Positions 1-5,213 of a stretch of DNA of 6,022 nucleotides are shown piece after piece. The notes under the pieces were generated by a model that saw only the letters and a program-made list of their open reading frames with translations, did no database searches and had not been told where the DNA came from. The stretch spans positions 1-6,022 of the forward strand of contig MFQB01000042.1 in assembly GCA_001784275.1 (NCBI GenBank), read 5' to 3'. Made by a program: the position numbers and the translations under genes. Numbering within the stretch: position 1 is the stretch's first letter; each line of letters opens with the position of its first letter. This DNA is from Candidatus Magasanikbacteria bacterium RIFCSPHIGHO2_02_FULL_47_14 (GTDB taxonomy: Bacteria > Patescibacteriota > Patescibacteriia > Magasanikbacterales > UBA922).

Positions 1-1216
1 TGTCTGTTTTTTGAAGTTGCAACGAGCGGTGGGTTCGGTTCACAATGCGCATTAACACGGCGTTCTCCTCACCTTGCGCTCCGGTACACACAACCACGAC
101 TTTACCTGGCGGATACTTATCAATATTTTTAATATCGATCATCACGCCTTTTGGTGCTTTGATGTAGCCGAGTTCCTGTGCGATCTCAATATTCATCTTC
201 ATGCTATAGCCATCGAGTGCAACCTTTTTACCAAGTTTTTCTGCAGCATAGATAATCCACTTCACACGCTCCACCTGAGAAGAAAACGTGCCAACAATCA
301 CACGACCCGGAGCACGATCCAAAATTCCGTAGAGGTTTTGGTACATTTCTTCGTAGGTGCCATGACGTTTTTCGTTCAACGAACCCAAACTTTCCAACAT
401 CAACACTCGCGGTGATGGCATTTTTTGTAAGTGTTCGTAGCGTAAGTGTGTTTTGCCGTCTTTGTCACGTTCCATGGTCCAATCACCCGGATGCAAAATG
501 GTTCCAACCGGGGTTTGAATCGACACACCCATGGAGTCCATAATCGAATGTTCGACCTGAAAAAATCCAAGTCGCAGATTTCCAAGTTGGATAGTGTCAT
601 TTAAATTTCCAACACGAATTGTTTTGAGCCGTTTGACACTCCCCTTTTCGTAGTCGTCTTGTTTGTGTTTAAGCAATGCGAGGGTCAAGTCACGCGCAAT
701 CACCGGAGGATATCCCAACTTCTCCAACAAAAATGGAGCTGCGCCGATATGATCCAAGTGGCCATGCGTAAAGACAACTGCCCGAACTCGTTTTTCTTTA
801 CCCTGCAAGTAGCGCATGTTCGGTATGATGTAATCAATACCTGGCATGTCTTCTTCCGGGAACTGCAGTCCCATGTCAACAATAATAATATCTTCGCCGT
901 ACTCAAACACTGTCATGTTGCGGCCAACCTCTTCACACCCGCCGATAGGAATAATACGAAGAACACCCTGTTCAATTGGTGCCACAAACCCGTTGCGTGG
1001 CCGCATATCCTGCGACTGTTCAGTCGACTGTTGGACCGGGCGAGATGTCCGAATGGGAAAACGCTGACGCTGTTTTGCCAACGCGCCACTGTTTCGTCCC
1101 TCGAACGGTTTTGCGCTGTTGTTTCCAGCGCCAAAGGCGACCTGACGAGGTATCATGCCGCTTCTTGATTGCATGCGCGGGGTAACGCCCCGACGCACTA
1201 CTCTTTTTGGAGTCAT
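1..1216 (-). CDS. rnj: Ribonuclease J (metallo-beta-lactamase/beta-CASP), 3'-truncated by window edge
   Basis: Cytoplasmic 5'-3' exo/endoribonuclease of mRNA decay and RNA maturation; 405 codons are visible and the C-terminal part lies beyond position 1. Residues 1-80 are a basic, Gln/Arg/Ser-rich extension of low complexity. The lactamase fold then begins with LRIIPIGGCEEVGRNM (86-101). Zinc-site motifs are present: HGHLDHIG (151-158), EHS (His223) and HPGDW (Asp245). The beta-CASP part shows GTFSSQVERV (309-318), LDGYSMKMN (334-342) and the strongly conserved CTGAQGEENA (377-386). The final His motif and C-terminal domain are not in the window. The start is uncertain. ATG at 1216 gives the longest form and lacks a Shine-Dalgarno; Met15 (1174) lies just after a GC hairpin; Met21 (1156) is also possible. 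The gene begins 49 bases after the tRNA-Leu on the same strand, so co-transcription is plausible. Family assignment is secure; the exact start is not. Confidence 0.95.
   Translation of the reverse strand, partial: MTPKRVVRRGVTPRMQSRSGMIPRQVAFGAGNNSAKPFEGRNSGALAKQRQRFPIRTSRPVQQSTEQSQDMRPRNGFVAPIEQGVLRIIPIGGCEEVGRNMTVFEYGEDIIIVDMGLQFPEEDMPGIDYIIPNMRYLQGKEKRVRAVVFTHGHLDHIGAAPFLLEKLGYPPVIARDLTLALLKHKQDDYEKGSVKRLKTIRVGNLNDTIQLGNLRLGFFQVEHSIMDSMGVSIQTPVGTILHPGDWTMERDKDGKTHLRYEHLQKMPSPRVLMLESLGSLNEKRHGTYEEMYQNLYGILDRAPGRVIVGTFSSQVERVKWIIYAAEKLGKKVALDGYSMKMNIEIAQELGYIKAPKGVMIDIKNIDKYPPGKVVVVCTGAQGEENAVLMRIVNRTHRSLQLQKTD
1178..1192 (-). other. Small GC hairpin at 5' end of rnj
   Basis: A perfect 5-bp stem (CGGGG/CCCCG) with a 5-base loop lies inside the 5' end of the rnj reading frame. 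In the rnj transcript it ends three bases before the second in-frame ATG (Met15, at 1174). If it forms in the mRNA it would hinder initiation at Met15 and so favour ATG 1216 or Met21. It is not followed by a T-run, so it is not a terminator. It could be chance. Confidence 0.35.
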
Positions 1217-1265
1217 ACTATACTAAGATGATGAAGACGAATCTTCTAATAAATGAAATTATGTG

Positions 1266-1349
1266 TGGGGATGGGGAGAATCGAACTCCCACTCCCTTGC
1301 GAGAACTAGCTCCTGAAGCTAGCGCGTCTACCAGTTCCGCCACATCCCC
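1266..1349 (-). tRNA. tRNA-Leu (anticodon CAG)
   Basis: The minus strand folds as a class II tRNA. The acceptor stem is GGGGATG/CATCCCC (7 bp, perfect) with discriminator A. The D arm contains AACTGGTAGA. The anticodon stem CTAGC/GCTAG closes the loop TTCAGGA, giving anticodon CAG, which reads CUG. There is a long variable arm with a GCAA loop (TCTC-GCAA-GGGA), as expected for Leu. The T arm is GGGAG-TTCGATT-CTCCC. The bases after the discriminator are CAC, so the 3' CCA is not encoded and must be added by nucleotidyltransferase. The 5' end is 20 bases downstream of the binding-protein stop codon with no visible promoter between, suggesting it is cut out of a longer mRNA by RNase P. Confidence 0.96.
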
Positions 1350-1369
1350 GTACTTTTTCTTCGTTTGTT

Positions 1370-3364
1370 TTAATGCCACTCGCCTTTTGTCTTGATATAC
1401 CAGTCCGTGACATTTACAAATCGGTCGGCTGGATGAAAGACACGAGTAATAGAAATTCCTTTGACGTCGTCGCTTGTCGCATACCGATAAATCGGTCTGT
1501 ACAAGAAAATTGCCGGCTGATCTTTCAAAATTTGTTCTTGAAACTTGCTGTACAAATCACTCTGTTGAGCAACATCGCCTGTCTCACGTGCCTTCACCAA
1601 TAACTCATCAACCGTTCGGTTGACATACTGAGCCAAATTCAAACCCGGAAATGTCACCTGGCTTGAGTGCCAAAATGGATACTGATCCGGATCACTGCCG
1701 ATAATTACTCCGTATAACAGAACATCGTAGTCGCGTTCTTTGAGAACGTTCCGTGCAACTTCTTTGGGATCAACTCGCTCTACGTCGACTTTCACTCCCA
1801 TCTCTTCCCAAAAACCGGCAATAAGTTGTGACGCTTGGGCATATTCCGGTGTGTCTGCGGTCACCAGTCGCAACTCAATAATGCTCCCCTCCTTGTCTTG
1901 TCGATAAAATGTTTGTGCTTCGTTCAGTTCTTCGTTGAGGTGGGTTGTCGCTGTCTCTTCAAGCAATTGCAGAGTTGACGATGGGATTTCGACAGCAGGA
2001 GTAGTCGTCGCGCCCTCAGTCGTACTTGTCGTCACGGTTGTCAAAAACTGCTTCTTCAGCTCTTCCAAAATTTCACCTCGTCGTTTTTCCCGATATTCTT
2101 CAGCAGAAATACGTTTCCATACACCATCAAGCAACTTGTTTGCCTCGTCCAGTGAATACGGAAGTCTTTCAGTCGAGGTGCTATATCCGGGAAAGCCTGG
2201 AAGCACAGGACTATAGATCACTTCGCCTTCGTTGTCAAGACTCTCACGTAAGATGCGATCTTTGTCTAAACCATATACAAGCGCTTTCCTGACCTCAAGA
2301 GTCTGAAGCGCCGGCTGCTTTTCCTGATTGAAAAACAGAGCGGTATACTGCGGCAGTTGAGCAGTATGAATCTCGATGTGTTTACGTTTCACTTTGTCAC
2401 GCAAGTTGGACGGAACAAAGTCCAAACCACCAATCTTTTGCTCACGCAATGCCTGAATTGCCCCAAACTCGCCTTCGTATCCTTGAAAGAACTCAAAAAC
2501 AAAGTCTTGAATATATGGCGCATTGCGATAAAACTTCGGGGAACGTTGCAACTCATAGCGGCGCACAAAACCGGTGTCGTCTTTGACAAACTTTTTAAAT
2601 TGGAAAGGCCCTGTGCCAACAGGTTGCAAGTTCCACTTTGTCAGACGAATTTGTTCTACCGGAATTGATAGCCAGATATGTTCAGGCAAGACACCCACGG
2701 TCAAGCTGGTTAAAAAAGGTTGATAGGGCTCTTTTAACGTAAACTCCACAATATAGTCATCGACTGCAGTGACTTGCACTCCTTCAAAACTCACAAACAA
2801 CGGGCTCCCGACTTGTGGATTTTGAATGAGTTCAAAGGTGTATGCAACATCGCGGGCTGTAAACGGTTTTCCATCATGCCAGATAACATCCTGACGCAAC
2901 TCAAATCGATAGGTCTTTTTATCTTCGCTCACCGTATATTGAGCGGCAAGATCCGGCAGTAAACGTTGTTCCTGATCATACCGTAACAATCCGGAGTAGA
3001 CCAAGCGCGAAATGTCCAAATCCACGTCATTCACTGTTGCAAATAACGGATTAATCAGTTGAGGCGACCCAACAACACCTTCAATATACTCGCCACCAAC
3101 TGCAGCAACTGGCGTCCGATGCTGTCCAACAAATAAAAAGCTAAACCACACCAAGCCCACACACGCCGCAAACGTACTCCAACGAATAAGTTTGCGTTCG
3201 CTAAGTGAAAGGATTTTGTTTACCTGTCGAACTTGACTCCACTTAGGAATTTTTTTGCCATGGAACCGGCGAACGACGGTCACGTCGTGACGGTGTTGAA
3301 TCAATGGTTTTGGTGTACGACGACCGGCTCGTCGATTCAGAGAAGAAAAGAAAGGAAACTGCAC
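1370..3364 (-). CDS. Membrane-anchored peptide/solute-binding protein, OppA/DppA-like (SBP_bac_5)
   Basis: 664-residue extracytoplasmic binding protein of the type that feeds oligopeptides or similar solutes to ABC importers; the ligand cannot be read from sequence. Residues 1-60 are basic and predicted cytoplasmic, including KILSLSERKLIR (50-61). One membrane helix follows at about 63-80, and the rest is outside. Family hallmarks: GEYIEGVVGSPQLINPLF (91-108), LVYSGLLRYD (121-130), LRQDVIWHDGKPFTARDV (156-173), GTGPFQFKKF (250-259), VRKALVYGLDKDRI (358-371) and the C-terminal DYDVLLYGVIIGSDPDQYPFWHS (545-567, key residues D545, D547, D558, D560). The Cys in the helix (C69) is not in a convincing lipobox, so anchoring is by the helix. 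A 60-70 residue insertion (about 420-490) holds a charged helix and a Thr-rich stretch. The start is GTG at 3364 without a Shine-Dalgarno; no in-frame ATG occurs before residue 523. No permease or ATPase gene is visible nearby. Confidence 0.92.
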   Translation of the reverse strand: MQFPFFSSLNRRAGRRTPKPLIQHRHDVTVVRRFHGKKIPKWSQVRQVNKILSLSERKLIRWSTFAACVGLVWFSFLFVGQHRTPVAAVGGEYIEGVVGSPQLINPLFATVNDVDLDISRLVYSGLLRYDQEQRLLPDLAAQYTVSEDKKTYRFELRQDVIWHDGKPFTARDVAYTFELIQNPQVGSPLFVSFEGVQVTAVDDYIVEFTLKEPYQPFLTSLTVGVLPEHIWLSIPVEQIRLTKWNLQPVGTGPFQFKKFVKDDTGFVRRYELQRSPKFYRNAPYIQDFVFEFFQGYEGEFGAIQALREQKIGGLDFVPSNLRDKVKRKHIEIHTAQLPQYTALFFNQEKQPALQTLEVRKALVYGLDKDRILRESLDNEGEVIYSPVLPGFPGYSTSTERLPYSLDEANKLLDGVWKRISAEEYREKRRGEILEELKKQFLTTVTTSTTEGATTTPAVEIPSSTLQLLEETATTHLNEELNEAQTFYRQDKEGSIIELRLVTADTPEYAQASQLIAGFWEEMGVKVDVERVDPKEVARNVLKERDYDVLLYGVIIGSDPDQYPFWHSSQVTFPGLNLAQYVNRTVDELLVKARETGDVAQQSDLYSKFQEQILKDQPAIFLYRPIYRYATSDDVKGISITRVFHPADRFVNVTDWYIKTKGEWH
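1895..2116 (-). other. Thr-rich linker/charged-helix insertion within the binding protein
   Basis: This part of the binding-protein gene encodes residues about 417-490. In typical OppA/DppA proteins the segment equivalent to DEANKLLDGVW (406-416) leads within a few residues to the next beta strand, here IIELRLVTAD (495-504). Here they are separated by a charged, helix-prone stretch (422-440), a linker with about a dozen Thr/Ser (442-464) and a second acidic helix-prone stretch (465-485). Composition suggests a flexible, surface-exposed loop. The comparison with the family is from memory, so the exact insertion borders are approximate. Confidence 0.55.
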
Positions 3365-3420
3365 AATTTTAAGTAAAGACGGGAAAACGTCCGACCGTAT
3401 TCTTGGATGTGGACGTCCGT

Positions 3421-3639
3421 TTAAACGAAGAGGTTGGCAAATGCCGCAGCAAAAAAGACAACCGAAAAACCGATTGTCAGTTTATGCAAGAAGAGATCAA
3501 CTCCACGTCGCTTCATGACAATAGGACCTCCGCCTCCACCGAATCCTGCACCAAGTCCGGAGCCTTTGTGTTGCAACAAGACCAGAGCAACCAAGCCGGT
3601 GCCGAGGACCATGAGACTGACGCTAAGGAAAAATGTCAT
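3421..3639 (-). CDS. secG: Preprotein translocase subunit SecG
   Basis: 72-residue inner-membrane protein, an accessory subunit of the SecYEG protein export channel. Two membrane helices are visible (about residues 3-22 and 52-70). They are joined by the family signature: the LLQ-x-KGSGLG pattern (21-30) followed by a glycine-rich loop AGFGGGGG (31-38). The RRGVDLFLHKLT segment (44-55) before helix 2 also fits SecG. The length is at the short end for the family. The ATG at 3639 was chosen because the protein begins directly with helix 1; longer in-frame starts would run through the promoter. No Shine-Dalgarno precedes it. The binding-protein gene follows after 56 bases on the same strand, so a shared transcript is likely; an export subunit next to an exported protein makes sense but is not proof of a functional link. 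Confidence 0.93.
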   Translation of the reverse strand: MTFFLSVSLMVLGTGLVALVLLQHKGSGLGAGFGGGGGPIVMKRRGVDLFLHKLTIGFSVVFFAAAFANLFV

Positions 3640-3663
3640 ATTCTGTAAATCAGGGTGTTTTTG

Positions 3664-3692
3664 AGTATACCAAAACGACAGAAAAAGATCAA
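3664..3692 (-). promoter_or_regulatory. Sigma70-type promoter for secG (leftward)
   Basis: On the minus strand a -35 box TTGATC (3692-3687) is followed by a 17-base spacer and a -10 box TATACT (3669-3664). The -10 is preceded by TGG, giving an extended -10 (TGNTATACT). Transcription would start about 7 bases after the -10, leaving roughly 17 bases before the secG ATG. It is back to back with the rpmE promoter; the two -35 boxes are 30 bases apart. Confidence 0.75.
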
Positions 3693-3722
3693 GTGTGGTG
3701 AAAGCCTTACACAAGCCTCCTC

Positions 3723-3751
3723 TTGACACCCCCTCTATCCTTTGCTATACT
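3723..3751 (+). promoter_or_regulatory. Strong sigma70-type promoter for rpmE, nearly leaderless
   Basis: A perfect -35 TTGACA (3723-3728), a 17-base spacer and -10 TATACT (3746-3751) with an upstream TG (TGCTATACT, extended -10). Only 10 bases separate the -10 from the ATG at 3762, so the expected start point (about 3758-3759) leaves about 3 bases of leader. No Shine-Dalgarno can fit. This is the best promoter match in the window, fitting for a ribosomal protein gene. Confidence 0.88.
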
Positions 3752-3761
3752 GACGTCCACT

Positions 3762-4094
3762 ATGAAAAAAGATATTCATCCTCAGGTAAATTCAGTTGTA
3801 TTTGTCGACACCTCATGTGGCGTCGAATTTGTCACAACTTCAACACTTTCTTCTGACCGAACGCGTGAGATCAACGGCGTTTCTCATTTTATTATTCCAA
3901 TTGAAATCTCATCTGCCTCTCATCCTTTCTATACCGGCAAACAGATGTTGATCGACACTGCCCGTCGCGTGGAGAAGTTCGAAGAGCGCATGAAGAAACA
4001 AGAGAAGGTCGCTGCAAAACGGAAAGGCAAAAAAACAAAACACGCAGTCAGAGCAGCGAAAGAAAAGACTGAAGATACAGAAAAAGAAGCGTAG
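3762..4094 (+). CDS. rpmE: Large-subunit ribosomal protein bL31
   Basis: 110-residue bL31, which helps bridge the two ribosomal subunits. It opens with the diagnostic MKKDIHP and has the core SHPFYTGKQ (53-61) followed by DTARRVEKFEERMKK, matching the C-terminal helix of the family. The zinc-binding type of bL31 carries four Cys; here only C19 remains. The position equivalent to the CxxC before HPF reads SSAS (50-53), so zinc binding is probably lost. Residues about 80-110 form a Lys/Ala/Glu-rich tail longer than the usual 70-90 residue protein, likely rRNA-contacting or disordered. The start at 3762 rather than an upstream TTG is set by the family N-terminus and by the promoter, whose -35 overlaps that TTG. 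The gene is followed by a terminator, so it is probably transcribed alone with some read-through to prfA. Confidence 0.95.
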   Translation: MKKDIHPQVNSVVFVDTSCGVEFVTTSTLSSDRTREINGVSHFIIPIEISSASHPFYTGKQMLIDTARRVEKFEERMKKQEKVAAKRKGKKTKHAVRAAKEKTEDTEKEA

Positions 4095-4108
4095 ATATAT
4101 ACACACCG

Positions 4109-4138
4109 GCAGGCCTCTTTGAGGTCTGCTTTTATTTT
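4109..4138 (+). terminator. Rho-independent terminator after rpmE
   Basis: Inverted repeat GCAGGCCTC-ttt-GAGGTCTGC (4109-4129): a 9-bp stem with one G-U pair and a 3-base loop, followed by TTTTATTTT (4130-4138). It begins 14 bases after the rpmE stop codon and ends 6 bases before the prfA -10 box, so termination and re-initiation signals abut. Confidence 0.85.
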
Positions 4139-4141
4139 CAA

Positions 4142-4150
4142 TGATATACT
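4142..4150 (+). promoter_or_regulatory. Extended -10 promoter for prfA, nearly leaderless
   Basis: TGATATACT: a TG motif plus the -10 hexamer TATACT (4145-4150). The sequence 17 bases upstream falls in the terminator hairpin and has no convincing -35, so recognition would rest on the extended -10. Exactly 10 bases separate the hexamer from the prfA ATG, the same as at rpmE, predicting a leader of about 3 bases. Confidence 0.7.
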
Positions 4151-4160
4151 ACTCTCGACT

Positions 4161-5213
4161 ATGCTTCCGAAATACCTGGAACTCAAACAAAAATATACTG
4201 ACCTTGAGGCCGCGCTGTCTGACCCGGCCGTGCTTGGTGACACCAAAAAGTTACAGAAAGTATCGCAAGAGTTCAATGAACTGAGCGAGGTAGTTCAAGA
4301 CATTAACGAGCTACAGAGTGTTGAAGAAAAACTCCAACAAACAGTCGCTTTGGCAAACGGTGACGACCCTGAACTCGCATCCCTTGCCACGGAAGAGATG
4401 CGGGAACTTGAACTAAAAAAAGAGTCGCTAGAAAAAAAACTCGCTGAAGCGGTTCGACCGAAAGATCCGTTGGACAAAAAAAACGTCATCATAGAAATTC
4501 GTGCGGGTACCGGTGGTGACGAGGCCGCGCTGTTTGCCGGTGACTTACTCCGGATGTATATGCGCTATGCGGAAAAGAAAGGCTGGAAAACGGGTTTGAT
4601 TAGCGCCAGTGATATTGGCATCGGCGGATACAAAGAAGTCATTTTTTCAGTGGAAGGACGTGGCGTGTACAAAGATTTGAAATATGAAATGGGCGTACAT
4701 CGCGTGCAGCGGATTCCGGAAACAGAAAAGTCCGGTCGTATACACACGTCAACGGCAAGCGTTGTTGTTCTTCCGGAAATTGAAGAAGCGGAAATTACGA
4801 TCGATCCAAAAGATCTCCGGATCGACACCTTTATGGCAGGCGGGCATGGAGGACAAAGCGTGAATACCACCTATTCAGCCGTTCGTATCGTACACATCCC
4901 TACCGGCATGATTGTGCAGTGCCAGGATGAACGGTCACAGCAACAAAACAGAATGAAGGCCATGAACGTCTTGCGTGCACGCTTGTTTGAAATCGAACAA
5001 GAAAAAAAACGCGCCGCACTCGATGCCAAACGTCGGAGCCAAATCGGCAGCGGGGATCGAAGTGAAAAAATTCGCACCTACAACTTCCCTCAAGACCGTA
5101 TTACCGATCACCGCATCAAAGAAAGCTGGAACAGCATTAACATCATTTTGGATGGAGGTCTTGGACCCGTCATCGACGCGCTTCGAACCGTAGACTACGA
5201 ATCAATGGTATGA
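4161..5213 (+). CDS. prfA: Peptide chain release factor 1
   Basis: 350-residue cytoplasmic RF1 that recognises UAA and UAG in the ribosomal A site and triggers peptide release. An N-terminal coiled-coil domain (1-100) leads to IEIRAGTGGDEAALFAGDL (111-129), the RF core signature. The codon-recognition tripeptide is P-E-T (186-188) within GVHRVQRIPETEKSGRIHTS; the PxT pattern marks RF1, where RF2 would have SPF. The catalytic GGQ is at 230-232 and is followed by SVNTTYSAVRI and QDERSQQQN (255-263). The bases flanking GGQ encode His229 and Ser233 instead of the common Ala and His. The C-terminus RTYNFPQDRITDHRI (305-319) is canonical. The ATG at 4161 matches the usual RF1 N-terminus and the leaderless promoter. 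The stop overlaps the prmC start (ATGA), implying coupled translation. Confidence 0.97.
   Translation: MLPKYLELKQKYTDLEAALSDPAVLGDTKKLQKVSQEFNELSEVVQDINELQSVEEKLQQTVALANGDDPELASLATEEMRELELKKESLEKKLAEAVRPKDPLDKKNVIIEIRAGTGGDEAALFAGDLLRMYMRYAEKKGWKTGLISASDIGIGGYKEVIFSVEGRGVYKDLKYEMGVHRVQRIPETEKSGRIHTSTASVVVLPEIEEAEITIDPKDLRIDTFMAGGHGGQSVNTTYSAVRIVHIPTGMIVQCQDERSQQQNRMKAMNVLRARLFEIEQEKKRAALDAKRRSQIGSGDRSEKIRTYNFPQDRITDHRIKESWNSINIILDGGLGPVIDALRTVDYESMV

Noticed and set aside
659..1168. Long open frame on the plus strand opposite rnj
   Set aside because: It is antisense to an RNase J whose catalytic motifs are all in the minus frame; the product is Cys/His/Phe-rich with no recognisable domain or start signal.
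1217..1222. TATAGT on the minus strand directly upstream of the rnj ATG, a possible -10 box
   Set aside because: It lacks an upstream TG and a recognisable -35, and it abuts the ATG so that transcription would start inside codon 3. It remains possible only if Met15 or Met21 is the true start.
1233..1246. Short hairpin GAAGA-TTCG-TCTTC (minus strand) between tRNA-Leu and rnj
   Set aside because: Only 5 bp, AT-rich and not followed by a T-run, so not a terminator; likely chance or at most a weak processing structure.
1935..2292. Open frames on the plus strand opposite the binding protein
   Set aside because: Low-complexity Ser/Val products mirror the Thr-rich and charged codons of the minus-strand gene; no independent evidence of coding.
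3387..3419. Repeated ACGTCCG (3387-3393 and 3413-3419) and palindrome GGACGTCC (3411-3418) in the secG to binding-protein gap, possible operator or weak terminator
   Set aside because: Repeats are only 7-8 bases. The stem that could form has 6 bp, a loop of about 20 bases and a mixed tract after it. No regulator is nearby to support an operator.
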